A stretch of DNA of 43,675 bases from Pyxidicoccus fallax (lineage in GTDB: Bacteria > Myxococcota > Myxococcia > Myxococcales > Myxococcaceae), in contig NZ_JABBJJ010000067.1 of the NCBI RefSeq assembly GCF_012933655.1, forward strand, positions 1 to 43,675, read 5' to 3'. Of this stretch, positions 35,208-43,675 are shown piece after piece. A program made the position numbers and the translations under genes. Every line of letters starts with the position of its first letter. The stretch's first letter is position 1. The notes under the pieces were generated by a model, which had not been told where the DNA came from, did not search any database, and was given only the letters and a program-made list of their open reading frames with translations.

Positions 35208-36410
35208 ATGTTGCGCCGTCTTGCCGTAGCCTCCTTCGCCCTCACCGCCGCCTGTGCCGGTCAGCAGAAGACCGGTGGTGACGCCGCCGCCCAGGGCCCG
35301 ACCTCCACCGAGGAGCGCGTCCGCATCACCAACCAGCCCCCGTTCGACCTGGTGGCCTGCTTCCCGCGCGAGGCGAAGATGCCCGCGCAGACCAGCCAGG
35401 GCGTCGTGCTCGGCGCGCTGCTGACCGTGCGCCCGCAGGTGCAGGAGTGCCTGGTGGACCCGAAGAACCGGGGTCCCGCGCCCACCACCAAGCTGCAGGT
35501 GAAGACCACCGTCACCGACGCGGCCACCACCCACGCCGTCACCGGGGAGAACCTCACCCCCGAGGGCACCGCCTGCATCCAGAAGCTGCTGGACACCCAG
35601 GTGCAGCCGGCGCTGCTGGCCAAGGGCGCCGCGCCCGTCGAGGCCACCATTCCCTTCGAGCAGACCGTCAGCGGCCTGAACTCCGTCACCTTCGGCATCA
35701 ACGAGGGTTCGGACTTCACCGGCGCGGTGCGCCTGGGCCTGCCGACCTGGTGCGACTGCTACGCCAACTTCAAGGCCGGCGTGCCGCCGACGCTGACGGC
35801 CAAGGTGAAGCTGGTGAAGGCGCAGCAGACGCCCTCCGAAGTCACGTTCGAGCCCTCCGGCAGCACCGAGGGTGACCAGGTGGCCGCGTGCCTGCAGCAG
35901 AAGATGATGGCGCTGCCGGCGAAGCTGACCTCCGACGAGCTGGGCTTCGCCTACCGCTTCGTGCACTTCAACTCGGGCGCCCCGGAGACGGCGGCGGCCA
36001 GCCTCACCCCCGAGTTGCGCTTCCTGCAGATGGACCTGGTCCGCACGCAGCGCGCGGCGGACGCGGCCATGGCCGACGGCGCCCGCGCCGCCGCGGCCCA
36101 GGCCTTCGCCGAGGTGGTGGAGCGCTACCAGAAGACGAAGAACTACAAGCTCTTCGACGAGCTCGAGAGCAAGTGCAACGCCCTGGTGGCCGCCGACGGC
36201 CGCATCGTCGAGACGCTCCAGGCCCGTCAGCAGACCGAGCAGGCCGCGCTGACGATTGCCCAGGAGATGAAGACCAAGGACGCCGAGGGCTGGACGGACG
36301 CCGAGGCCGCCACGCAGAAGAACTTCGACGAGACGGTGAAGGAAATCGCCGAGGCCCAGAAGCTGGCCGCGCAGGACAAGGCCGCCTGCCCGAAGAAGTC
36401 GTACAAGTAG
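35208..36410 (+). CDS. Lipoprotein of unknown function, downstream of the FHA regulator
   Basis: 400 aa. A lipoprotein signal (VASFALTAAC, Cys at about residue 16) follows the ATG at 35208, which has GGGAG eleven bases upstream; the frame is open back to 35166 without a site. The mature protein has two similar parts, each with a Cys-containing QECL or AACLQQK near its end, and a C-terminal helical region QTEQAALTIAQEMKTKDAEGW and EIAEAQKLAAQDKAACPKKS. No known domain is recognised. It is 42 bp after the regulator and probably in one operon with it. Confidence 0.8.
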   Translation: MLRRLAVASFALTAACAGQQKTGGDAAAQGPTSTEERVRITNQPPFDLVACFPREAKMPAQTSQGVVLGALLTVRPQVQECLVDPKNRGPAPTTKLQVKTTVTDAATTHAVTGENLTPEGTACIQKLLDTQVQPALLAKGAAPVEATIPFEQTVSGLNSVTFGINEGSDFTGAVRLGLPTWCDCYANFKAGVPPTLTAKVKLVKAQQTPSEVTFEPSGSTEGDQVAACLQQKMMALPAKLTSDELGFAYRFVHFNSGAPETAAASLTPELRFLQMDLVRTQRAADAAMADGARAAAAQAFAEVVERYQKTKNYKLFDELESKCNALVAADGRIVETLQARQQTEQAALTIAQEMKTKDAEGWTDAEAATQKNFDETVKEIAEAQKLAAQDKAACPKKSYK

Positions 36411-36440
36411 CCGTCACGGCCTGACGGCCGCGAGAAGCAC

Positions 36441-36479
36441 GAAGGCGCGGGTGCCCGGACTCCAGGGGCCCGCGCCTTC
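36441..36479 (+). terminator. Terminator-like hairpin after the lipoprotein gene
   Basis: GAAGGCGCGGG (36441-36451) pairs perfectly with CCCGCGCCTTC (36469-36479), with further pairing of GCCC and GGGGC inside. It lies 30 bp after the stop; the tail is GCGCGTTTC, only weakly T-rich. Confidence 0.55.
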
Positions 36480-36519
36480 GCGCGTTTCAGGGGGCCGCGC
36501 GCGTGCTGGCGGGGCCCGG

Positions 36520-36562
36520 AAAAAACAGAAGGCGCGAGCCCCGGAGCCGGGAGCCCGCGCCT
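36520..36562 (-). terminator. Rho-independent terminator of smc
   Basis: Read on the minus strand, AGGCGCG and CGCGCCT (36556-36562 and 36530-36536) form the outer stem with a GC-rich inner part, followed by TTCTGTTTTTT (36520-36530). It is 60 bp after the smc stop and has the classic stem plus T-run. Confidence 0.7.
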
Positions 36563-36621
36563 CGATGTGTTTCCCGCCGGAGGCAGGCACCGGAGCGGCC
36601 CGGTGCCCCCACCTCCGGGCA

Positions 36622-39600
36622 CTACGCGGCGGTGACCTTGTCGTCGTTGGCGGCGCCGGCCTCGCGCATGCGCACGCTGACGAGCTTGGAGATACCCGGC
36701 TCCTCCATGGTGACGCCGTAGAGGGTGTTGGAGACCTCCATGGTCCGCTTGTTGTGGGTGATGAGGATGAACTGGGACTGCTTGCTCATCTCCTTCACCA
36801 TGTCGTTGTAGCGGCCCACGTTGCCCTCATCCAGCGGCGCGTCGACCTCGTCCAGGAGGCAGAAGGGCGTGGGCTTGATGAGGAAGATGCCGAAGATGAG
36901 GGCCACTGCGGTGAGGGCCTTCTCGCCACCGGAGAGCAGGTTGACGCTCTGCAGCTTCTTGCCGGGCGGCTGGGCGACGATTTCCACGCCCGGCTCCGCG
37001 TTGGGGCCCTCGCCGTTGGTGAGCACGAGGCTGGCCCGGCCGCCACCGAACAGGCGCGGGAAGATGGCCTGGAACTTCTCGTTCACCACGTCGAAGGTCT
37101 GCTTGAAGCGCTCGCGGCTGGTGGCGTCGATGCGCTGGATGGCCTCCTTGAGCTGCTCGATGGAGGACTGCAGGTCCTTCTTCTGCGCGTTGAGGAAGTC
37201 GTAGCGCTTGGCCAGCTCCGCGTGCTCGTCGATGGCGGTGAGGTTGATCTCCCCCATCTTCTCCACCTGGGCGCGCAAGTCCTTCAGCTCGGCTTCCGTC
37301 TCCGGGGCCAGCGGGGCCAGCAGGTGGTAGCGGTGCAGCTCCAGCGCCAGGTCCACCTGGTGCCGCTCGCGGATGCCGGCGGCCAGGTGCTCCAGCTCCA
37401 GGGCAATCTCGCGCTCGCGCAGGGAGATTTGCGACAGGCCCTGCATCAGCTCGTCCACGCGGCTTCGCAGCTCGCGGAACTGGGTGTCTTGCTCACGCAC
37501 CTCGGCGGAGGCCGTGGTGTGGGCGGTGCGGCGGGCCTCCAGCCCCTCCGCGGCCACCCGGTGCTCCTCGGCGCGCTTGGACAGGCCGCCCTCCGTCTCG
37601 GAGATGCGGCGCTCCAGCTCCTCGGTGCGCGCCCCACCCTCCTGCACCGTGGTGCGCAGGCGGGCGACGCGCGTCTCCATGTCCTTGCGCTGGGTGACGA
37701 GGCTCTCCAGCTCCTTGCGGGCGGACTCGCCGCGCTCGCTGCCGGCGGCCACCTTGATGCGCAGGCCCGTCAGGTCATTGTTGGCCGTCTCCGCGCGCTG
37801 GCGCAGCGACTCCTGCTCCGCGGCGAGCTGCTTGACGCGCTCCTCGCGGCCCTCGCGGTCCGCCTGGCCGTGGGCCACCTCGCCCCGGCTCGTCTCCTCC
37901 TCGTGGGCCAGCGCGCTCTGGCTCTGCGCCAGCTGGGCGTCCTCGGACTCCAGCGCCCGCAGCCGCTCGCGCACCCGGGCCAGGTCCTCGCCCGCCTTGT
38001 GCAGGTCCTTCTCCTGGCTGGCGAGATTCACCTCCTCGGCGTGCTGATTCTTGGCGAGCCCCTTGAGGACGCTCTCCGCGTGCCCCATCTGCTTCTGGAG
38101 CGTGTAGTGCCGGGTGAGGATTTCGTTGTAGCGCTCCTCCACCCGGGCCACCTCGGCGGCCAGCTCGGCGATTTCGCGCTTCTTCTGGAGCGCGCCCACC
38201 GCCGCGCCCTCGCGCTCACCGCCGACGATGGTGCCGTCCGGACGGAACACCTCGCCGTCCTGCGTGACGAGCGTGCACGCCGGGCCACCGGCCTCCGCGT
38301 ACGCGCGGGCGGCGCCGATGTCCTGGACGATGACCACGTCGCCCAGCAGCAGCCGCACCAGCGGCTGGAGGGCCTCCTCGCACGTCACCTCGCGCGGGGC
38401 ATGGGCCAGCACGCCGGGCCGGCTGAAGTCCGGCTCCATCGGGGGCGGCAGCGAGTCCAGCGCGGGCACCGGCAGGAAGCTGCCCCGGCCCTCCGCGTGG
38501 CCCTTGAGGTACTCCACCAGCTCCACGCCCTTGTCGCGGCTCTCGACGATGACGTGCTGGAGCCGCTCGCCCAGGGCCGCCTCCACCGCGCGCTCGTAGC
38601 GCTGGGACACGGTGATGACGTCCGACACGAGGCCGAAGATGCCCTGCTCGCGCGCGGCCACGCCGGCGCGCATCATCACCGCGCGCACGCCCCGGTCGAA
38701 GCCGTCATAGTTCTTCTGGATGTCCTCCAGGGACGCCAGGCGGCTGCGCTTGTCGCTCAGCTCCTCGCGCAGGGCGATGACCTGGATTTCGTTCTCCGTG
38801 AAGTCGGCGCGCGTGCGGCTGAGGGCCTCCTCCTCCTGGCCCTTGCGCTCGGCCAGCTCCGCGGCGAGGTGCCGGGTGTCCTCCACCCGCCTGGCCGCCT
38901 CGCCACGCACCGCCTCCAGCTGGGACTCCTGCGCGCGCAAGCTCTCCAGCTCACCCTGGAGCTTCGCCCGGCGGGTCTCCAAATCGGTGCGCTGGCGGGC
39001 GAGGTTGACGAGGTTGCTCTCGTGGTTGGCCAGGCGCCCCGCCACGGCCACCAGCCCGGCGCGCTCCTGCTCCAGGCGCAGCGCGACTTCCGTCTGCAGC
39101 TGGGACACGCGGCGCAGCTCCTCCTGCGCCACCTGCATCGCGACCTCGTCCTCCTTCCACGAGCCGGCGATGCCCGACAGCTCCGCCTCGCGCGCGGCCA
39201 TGGCCTCGGCCATCTCCGCCTGCCGCGCCAGCAGGCCGTCCAGCTCCACCTTCGCCGCGGCCACCCGGGCGCGCGTCTCCTCCAAATCCCGCTTGCCGTA
39301 CGACAGCTCCTGGGTGTCGCGCTGCACGCTGCTCTCCATCGCGTGCACCTCGGCGGCCAGCGTCTGGAGGGCGGCGGCCTCGGCGTCCAGCTCCGCGCGG
39401 CGCCGGGTAATCGTCTCCTCCAGCTCCTTCACGCGGTCCAGGCTGTCGCGCTCCTCGGAGCCCAGGTTCTCCAGGCGGGACTGGAGCACCTTCTTCTCGG
39501 CCAGCAGCTCCAGGTGGCGGTGCGTGGCCGCATGCAGGTCGATGTCCCGCATGCGCGCCTTGAGCTTCTTGTACTTCTCCGCCTTCTTCGCCTGGCGCGA

Positions 39601-40227
39601 CAGCGCGTCGAGCCGCTTCTCCAGCTCGTTGGTGATGTCGGTGACGCGCAGGAGGTTGGCGTCGGTGGCCTCCATCTTGCGCTCGGCGGCCTTGCGGCGG
39701 GCCTTGTACTTGGTGACGCCCGCGGCCTCCTCCAGCAGGTGGCGCCGGTCCTCCGGCTTGCTGGAGACGATGAGGCCCACGCGGCCTTGCTCGATGATGG
39801 AGTAGGCCTTGGTGCCCACGCCCGTGCCGAGGAACAGCTCGGTGATGTCCAGCAGGCGACACGGCGTCTTGTTGATGAGGTACTCGGAGTCGCCGTTGCG
39901 GAACAGGCGCCGGGTGACCGTCACTTCGGAGAAGCCCTGGTACTGCGGGGCCAGCTGGTCCGTCTCGTCCACCAGGAACGTGAGCGACACCTCCGCCATC
40001 GACAGGGGCGGCTTGTTCTCCGAGCCGTTGAAGATGACGTCCTCCATGCCGCGGCCACGGAGGTTCTTCGCGCTCTGCTCACCCATCACCCAGCGGATGG
40101 CGTCGACAACGTTCGACTTTCCACAGCCGTTGGGCCCGACGATGCCCGTGACTCCTTCATCGAACGTGAAGACGCTCCGCTCCATGAAGGACTTGAAGCC
40201 GGTGATGTCCAACCGCTTGATTCGCAT
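36622..40227 (-). CDS. smc: Chromosome segregation protein SMC
   Basis: 1201 aa, full length. Walker A GPNGCGKS (31-38) and the QSAKNLRG and LFLGTGVGTKAYSIIEQGRV blocks form the N-terminal head; two long coiled coils rich in Glu, Arg and Ala surround a hinge at about 520-660 (IFGLVSDVITVSQRYERAVEAAL). The C-terminal head has the signature NLLSGGEKALTAVAL and Walker B PFCLLDEVDAPLDEGN. The protein makes the ATP-driven ring that condenses and separates chromosomes. AGGAG lies about ten bases before the ATG. In the leader GGCCGA-AAAA-TCGGCC (40280-40295) makes a small hairpin. No scpA or scpB is in view. Confidence 0.97.
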   Translation of the reverse strand: MRIKRLDITGFKSFMERSVFTFDEGVTGIVGPNGCGKSNVVDAIRWVMGEQSAKNLRGRGMEDVIFNGSENKPPLSMAEVSLTFLVDETDQLAPQYQGFSEVTVTRRLFRNGDSEYLINKTPCRLLDITELFLGTGVGTKAYSIIEQGRVGLIVSSKPEDRRHLLEEAAGVTKYKARRKAAERKMEATDANLLRVTDITNELEKRLDALSRQAKKAEKYKKLKARMRDIDLHAATHRHLELLAEKKVLQSRLENLGSEERDSLDRVKELEETITRRRAELDAEAAALQTLAAEVHAMESSVQRDTQELSYGKRDLEETRARVAAAKVELDGLLARQAEMAEAMAAREAELSGIAGSWKEDEVAMQVAQEELRRVSQLQTEVALRLEQERAGLVAVAGRLANHESNLVNLARQRTDLETRRAKLQGELESLRAQESQLEAVRGEAARRVEDTRHLAAELAERKGQEEEALSRTRADFTENEIQVIALREELSDKRSRLASLEDIQKNYDGFDRGVRAVMMRAGVAAREQGIFGLVSDVITVSQRYERAVEAALGERLQHVIVESRDKGVELVEYLKGHAEGRGSFLPVPALDSLPPPMEPDFSRPGVLAHAPREVTCEEALQPLVRLLLGDVVIVQDIGAARAYAEAGGPACTLVTQDGEVFRPDGTIVGGEREGAAVGALQKKREIAELAAEVARVEERYNEILTRHYTLQKQMGHAESVLKGLAKNQHAEEVNLASQEKDLHKAGEDLARVRERLRALESEDAQLAQSQSALAHEEETSRGEVAHGQADREGREERVKQLAAEQESLRQRAETANNDLTGLRIKVAAGSERGESARKELESLVTQRKDMETRVARLRTTVQEGGARTEELERRISETEGGLSKRAEEHRVAAEGLEARRTAHTTASAEVREQDTQFRELRSRVDELMQGLSQISLREREIALELEHLAAGIRERHQVDLALELHRYHLLAPLAPETEAELKDLRAQVEKMGEINLTAIDEHAELAKRYDFLNAQKKDLQSSIEQLKEAIQRIDATSRERFKQTFDVVNEKFQAIFPRLFGGGRASLVLTNGEGPNAEPGVEIVAQPPGKKLQSVNLLSGGEKALTAVALIFGIFLIKPTPFCLLDEVDAPLDEGNVGRYNDMVKEMSKQSQFILITHNKRTMEVSNTLYGVTMEEPGISKLVSVRMREAGAANDDKVTAA

Positions 40228-40473
40228 GCCAGCGGGCTCCTGGGGGACGCGCGGAGTACGAGGGAGAAAGCGAGCGCGAGGCCGAAAAATCGGCCCCGGA
40301 ACGATCGGCAGGAGTACCAGTCGCCCCCCTGGCGATCAAGCGTGACCCTGCATCAGGTGGCCATACGTCTGGTCGCTTGCCCTTCAACGAGGCGGCCAGA
40401 GCCCCTGCCAGGTCGTGCCGTGGGGTTGCAAAGTGGGAGCCCCACCCTACCTTCCAATTGCTTTTTCTGGAGG

Positions 40474-41265
40474 TTGCCTACGTTCCAGCCCTTTCTTGCT
40501 CTGACGCTCCTCGTGGGAGCGTCCCCTACGCCGGAAGTAGCACCCCGGTCTGACACGGCGGCAGTCGCAGCCCCGGCTGCCTGCCCCCACCCCTATTTCC
40601 CGCTGGAGGACGGCCTCAAGCTGACCTACCGGGCAGGCAAGTCCTCGGAGATGGTGCTCTCCACGAAGGACGTGAAGCCGGCGCCGGAGGGCCTGAAGGG
40701 CACCGTCGCGGTGGACCTGAAGAGCCGCCACGGCGAGACGGAGGCCACCTGCACGCCCGAGGGCATCCGCACGGGCCTGGGCGGCCTGGAGGGCACGCTC
40801 CTGTCCGCGTCCGGCATGGACGTGCAGGTGGTGAGCGCGGAGGGCGTCGTGGTGCCCTCGCCCGCGCAGATGGTGCCCGGCGGTACGTGGAAGAACAGCC
40901 TGTCCGTGAAGCTCCAGCCGCCCGCGTCGAAGACGGGGGGCCTGCGGCCCACCATCGCCACCACCTTCGACAAGGAGGCCACGGTGGTGGGTGAGGAGGA
41001 GGTCACCGTCGCCGCCGGGACCTTCAAGGCGCTGAAGGTGAAGAACATCACCACGGCGCGCTCCAGCCGGCCCGGCGCCCAGGGGCGCTCCATGGAGAGC
41101 TTCCTCTGGTTCGCCCCCGGCGTGGGCATCATCAAGCTGGAGACGGCCGGCAGCACCGACCTGGAATTGCTCAAGGTCGAGCGCGCCGAGGCCCCCAAGG
41201 CCGCGGCCAAGGGCGGCAAGGCGGTGAAGAAGGCCGTGGCGGTGAAGAAGGACCCGAAGGGCTGA
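40474..41265 (+). CDS. Exported DUF3108/TapB-like protein
   Basis: 263 aa if it starts at the TTG at 40474. The start is the weak point: the purine-rich GGAGG touches the TTG with no spacing, and no ATG or GTG gives a better choice. The first 20 residues (FQPFLALTLLVGASPTPEVA) look like a signal peptide. The mature part has CPHPYFPLEDGLKLTYRAG, GTFKALKVKNI, and WFAPGVGIIKLETAGS, the pattern of DUF3108/TapB-like beta-barrel-fold lipocalin-type exported proteins. The Lys- and Ala-rich tail AAKGGKAVKKAVAVKK is basic. It is divergent from smc with a 246-bp spacer. Confidence 0.7.
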   Translation: MPTFQPFLALTLLVGASPTPEVAPRSDTAAVAAPAACPHPYFPLEDGLKLTYRAGKSSEMVLSTKDVKPAPEGLKGTVAVDLKSRHGETEATCTPEGIRTGLGGLEGTLLSASGMDVQVVSAEGVVVPSPAQMVPGGTWKNSLSVKLQPPASKTGGLRPTIATTFDKEATVVGEEEVTVAAGTFKALKVKNITTARSSRPGAQGRSMESFLWFAPGVGIIKLETAGSTDLELLKVERAEAPKAAAKGGKAVKKAVAVKKDPKG

Positions 41266-41289
41266 GGACGCCTCAGGCGGCGGGTCGGC

Positions 41290-42717
41290 TCAAGCCGACT
41301 CGCCTGGAGGCACCACCGGCGGTGTCTCGCCCGAGGAGGGCCCCGCCGGTGAGTCCGAGGACGGCGCCGCCGCGGCATCCGGCGTGGCGCGCGCGGGCGT
41401 GGCGCGGGACTGGGGCTCCACCGTCACCCGCACCACGCGCGGCCCGTCCACCTCCTCCACGAGGATGCGCCACATGTCGAGCTTCAGCGTGTCCCCCTTC
41501 TCCGGGACGCGCCCCAGCCGGGCCATGAGGTAGCCAGCGATGGTGGTGACCTCGCCCTCCTCGTCCTCGTCCAGCTCGAAGTTGACGTCCAGCCGCTCCT
41601 CGAGGTCGTCCAGCTGCGTGGTGCCCGGCAGCTCGAAGCGGCCGCCCGGCAGCGAGCGCACCTCCTCCACCCGGCGGCCCAGCTCGGCCACGTCGCCCAC
41701 CACCTCGGCCACCACGTCGGCAATCGTCACGAGGCCGGACGTGCCGCCGTGCTCGTCCACCACCAGCGCCGTCTGGCGGCGCCGCTTGCGGAACTCCGCC
41801 AGCAGCTGCTCCAGCGTGGCGTGCTCGGGGATGAAGAGCACCGGCCGCTGCACCTGCGCGAGGCTGCGCAGCTCCCCGCGCGACAGCAGGAAGAAGAGGT
41901 CCTTGGCGTTCACCACGCCCTCGACCTCGTCGAGGTTGCCGCGGCACACCGGCAGCCACGTGTGGCCCGCCGCGCGCGCGTCCGCGATGCACTTCTCCAG
42001 CGGCTCCTCGATGTCGAGGAACTTCACCTGGTTGCGCGGCACCATCACCTGCCGCGCCGTCTTCTGCGCCATCTCCAGCGCCCGCTCCAGGAGCTCCGCG
42101 CGCGCCGTCGTGATTGCCCCCGCCTGGGCCGAGCTGTGCAGGATGACGCGCAGCTCCTCCTCGCTGTGGGCCTCGTGCGCCTCGCCCGCCGAGTGCAGGC
42201 CGAAGGCTCGCAGCACCCTCGCCGCCAGCCCGTTGAGCAGGACGATGGCCGGGTAGAAGAGGAAGTAGAACACCCGCATCGGCAGGGCGACGGCGAGCGT
42301 CGTCGCCTCCGCGCGTTGAATCGCGAGGCTCTTGGGCGCCAGCTCGCCCATGACGATGTGCAGGAACGTGATGATGCTGAAGGCGATGACCACCGCCGCC
42401 GTGTGGGCCACCGTCGCCGCCGAGCCCTCCGGCACCAGCCCCACCAGCACCGGCTCCAGGAGCTTCGCGAAGGCCGGCTCGCCCAGCCAGCCCAGCCCCA
42501 GCGACGCCAGGGTGATGCCGAACTGCGTGGCGGAGAGGTACGCGTCCAGGTGCTCCACCATCTTCAGCGCGGTGGAGGCGCCCGGCGCGCCCTCGTCAGC
42601 GAGCGCCTGGATGCGCGTGGCGCGAACCTTCACGATGGCGAACTCCGTCGCCACGAAGAACCCGTTGGCCACCACCAACAGGAGCGCCAGTCCGAGGAAG
42701 ACCCATTCCATTCCCAT
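41290..42717 (-). CDS. CNNM/DUF21 and CBS-pair transporter-like protein (CorC/HlyC family)
   Basis: 475 aa. The N-terminal DUF21 part has about four membrane spans (WVFLGLALLLVVANGFFVATEF, HTAAVVIAFSIITFLHIVMGEL and others) with the LSATQFGITLASLGLGW block; two CBS domains follow (MVPRNQVKFLDIEEPLEKCI to FFLLSRGEL, and PVLFIPEHATLEQL to GLVTIADVVAEVVGD). The C-terminal CorC/HlyC domain is FELPGTTQLDDLEERLDVNFEL. Such proteins are linked to Mg2+/Co2+ export and are often called haemolysins by history only. A Ser/Pro/Ala-rich tail extends beyond the domain. It starts 3 bp after the TPR gene's stop, so the two are one operon. Stop lies inside a small GTCGGC-TCAA-GCCGAC hairpin. Confidence 0.93.
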   Translation of the reverse strand: MGMEWVFLGLALLLVVANGFFVATEFAIVKVRATRIQALADEGAPGASTALKMVEHLDAYLSATQFGITLASLGLGWLGEPAFAKLLEPVLVGLVPEGSAATVAHTAAVVIAFSIITFLHIVMGELAPKSLAIQRAEATTLAVALPMRVFYFLFYPAIVLLNGLAARVLRAFGLHSAGEAHEAHSEEELRVILHSSAQAGAITTARAELLERALEMAQKTARQVMVPRNQVKFLDIEEPLEKCIADARAAGHTWLPVCRGNLDEVEGVVNAKDLFFLLSRGELRSLAQVQRPVLFIPEHATLEQLLAEFRKRRRQTALVVDEHGGTSGLVTIADVVAEVVGDVAELGRRVEEVRSLPGGRFELPGTTQLDDLEERLDVNFELDEDEEGEVTTIAGYLMARLGRVPEKGDTLKLDMWRILVEEVDGPRVVRVTVEPQSRATPARATPDAAAAPSSDSPAGPSSGETPPVVPPGESA

Positions 42718-42720
42718 GGC

Positions 42721-43536
42721 TCAGAAGAGGGCTTCGAAGTCGGCGTCGCCCTTGAGCGAGTCGAACATGGGGTCCGTGGACAGCCACCCCAGGACCTTGG
42801 GGCGGTCCGCCACCAGCGACTTCTGGAGGTACTGCACCGCGTCCTTCGGCCGCCCCCAGAGCGCGTACAGCGCCGCCAGGTTGTAGTTGAGCAGCAGGTC
42901 CTCGGGGTTGAGCGCCCGGGCCCGCTCGTACGCGCGCTCGGCCTCCGCGTAGAAGCCCTTCTGCGCGTAGCAGATGCCCAGGTCCAGTTGCGCCTCGAAG
43001 TTGTCCGGCTCCAGCCGCACCACTTCCTTCAGCTGGGTGATGGCGGAGCGGTAGTCGCCCTCGTCCATCATCAGCGCCGCCAGCTCGTGACGGGGGAAGG
43101 CGTCCTGCGGGTCCAGTTCAATCGCCGTCTGGAGCTCGCGCATGGCCTCCTCCACGCGGCCCTGGTCCGCGTAGGTGAGGCCGAGGTTGAGGTGCGCGTC
43201 CGGATACTCCGGGTCCAGCTCGATGGCCTCCTTGTACTCCTCCACCGCCATCTCCCCGGCGTGCGTGGAGAGGAAGCAGGCCAGGTTGTAATGCGCGGTG
43301 GCGCTGTCCGGCTCCAGCTTCAGGGCGGTGAGGTACTCGGACAGGGCCTCGCGGAAGAGCTTCTTCTCCGCGTAGACGGTGGCCAGGTTGTCGTGAGCGT
43401 GGGCGGAGCTCGGGTCCAGGTCGATGGCCTTCTTGAACTCCTTGATGGCCTCGTCGAGCCACCCCCGGTCCGCCAGCTCGATTCCACGAGTGTTGTGCTC
43501 GTCGGAGAGCGCGATGTTGTCCTTTTCCCGGGCCAT
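42721..43536 (-). CDS. TPR repeat protein
   Basis: 271 aa. About six tetratricopeptide repeats in a row: ALSDEHNTRGIELADRGWLD, AHAHDNLATVYAEKKLFREA, ATAHYNLACFLSTHAGEMAV, PDAHLNLGLTYADQGRVEEA, PRHELAALMMDEGDYRSA, FEAQLDLGICYAQKGFYAEA and LLLNYNLAALYALWGRPKDA. No signal peptide, so a cytoplasmic protein-protein scaffold is expected. The ATG at 43536 begins the repeat array after a short acidic start; the frame is open to 43644 but that part is a shadow of the divergent lipoprotein. It shares its operon with the CBS-domain gene. Confidence 0.9.
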   Translation of the reverse strand: MAREKDNIALSDEHNTRGIELADRGWLDEAIKEFKKAIDLDPSSAHAHDNLATVYAEKKLFREALSEYLTALKLEPDSATAHYNLACFLSTHAGEMAVEEYKEAIELDPEYPDAHLNLGLTYADQGRVEEAMRELQTAIELDPQDAFPRHELAALMMDEGDYRSAITQLKEVVRLEPDNFEAQLDLGICYAQKGFYAEAERAYERARALNPEDLLLNYNLAALYALWGRPKDAVQYLQKSLVADRPKVLGWLSTDPMFDSLKGDADFEALF

Positions 43537-43549
43537 GGCAGCGCCGGGC

Positions 43550-43579
43550 AATCTACGCGCCGCCGAATCACGGGTGCAA
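43550..43579 (-). promoter_or_regulatory. Candidate promoter of the TPR/CBS operon
   Basis: On the minus strand TTGCAC (43574-43579) and TAGATT (43550-43555) are separated by 18 bp, 14 bp before the ATG at 43536; the transcript would be nearly leaderless. Confidence 0.4.
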
Positions 43580-43599
43580 GGTAGAGTTTCCCCCCGCCC

Positions 43600-43675
43600 A
43601 TGCGCCACGCCGCCCTCCTGCTGCTCCTGTTCGCCGCCTGTCATCCGCGCCCCGTCCCGCCGCCGGAGCCGCCCC
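43600..43675 (+). CDS. Start of a lipoprotein gene (3' end beyond window)
   Basis: The ATG at 43600 opens 25 codons of a lipoprotein signal: two charged residues, a leucine run, then LFAAC with the Cys at residue 14, followed by a Pro-rich linker PRPVPPPEPP, as is usual just after the lipid-anchored cysteine. The gene is divergent from the TPR gene with 63 bp between starts. No domain can be assigned from this fragment. Confidence 0.65.
   Translation, partial: MRHAALLLLLFAACHPRPVPPPEPP

Noticed and set aside
33717-35966. A 749-codon minus-strand frame opposite the FHA regulator
   Set aside because: Shadow of two real genes, with no recognisable protein feature.
36451-41265. A 1604-codon open frame on the plus strand
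   Set aside because: Nearly all of it is antisense to smc and has the His/Leu/Arg-rich composition of a shadow; only its last 264 codons (from 40474) look like a real gene.

Overview
The window is high-GC DNA (about 70% by eye) with very strong G/C third-position bias, many GTG starts and many long, lipid-anchored or secreted proteins of unknown function. Together with an FHA-type sigma-54 activator relative, CIRCE-controlled groESL, a DUF2252 protein and a Gld-like ABC cluster, this points to a myxobacterium, most likely Myxococcaceae (Myxococcus, Corallococcus or Pyxidicoccus). No IS element, phage gene, CRISPR array, tRNA or rRNA was seen, so this looks like ordinary chromosome rather than an island.

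Layout. 1-5.4 kb: the end of a parallel beta-helix protein meets, tail to tail with a 32-bp overlap, a large lipoprotein joining a dimethylformamidase-like domain to an NHL propeller; then an aspartate kinase. 5.5-10.2 kb: a four-gene operon for a Gld-type ABC system (ATPase, permease, GldG-like auxiliary protein, DUF4340 protein). 10.3-18.0 kb: a run of minus-strand genes: a CSC-motif secreted protein, a SET-domain protein, a condensation-fold acyltransferase, DUF2252, a 108-aa helical protein coupled to an alpha/beta hydrolase, a scarred stretch with coding remnants, a metallophosphoesterase and a nucleotidyltransferase.

18.2-23.1 kb is the most interesting block. Five plus-strand genes are tightly packed: lipoprotein, ECF sigma factor, zinc-finger anti-sigma factor with a DUF4384-like outer part, a secreted caspase-like protease with a barrel-like C-terminus, and a second lipoprotein that looks like a diverged copy of the first. 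Three joints are ATGA-type stop/start overlaps or nearly so. I infer an envelope-sensing sigma/anti-sigma circuit wired to an exported caspase.

23.2-27.5 kb: AmpG-like transporter, phosphoglucomutase, DoxX-family protein, rpoZ. 27.5-31.7 kb: a minus-strand operon (two conserved unknowns plus Nudix hydrolase) divergent from groES-groEL. The shared 412-bp spacer holds a perfect CIRCE element in front of groES and a second, imperfect CIRCE closer to the divergent operon, suggesting HrcA control of both. 31.8-36.4 kb: glutaredoxin, a small protein with an SFPASD tail, a lipoprotein, an FHA/AAA+ regulator lacking the GAFTGA loop, and another lipoprotein. 36.4-43.7 kb: smc (minus), a DUF3108/TapB-like exported protein, a CNNM/CBS transporter-like protein, a TPR protein, and the first 25 codons of a further lipoprotein at the right edge.

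Family names are from recognition of motifs in the translated sequence; no database search was run.
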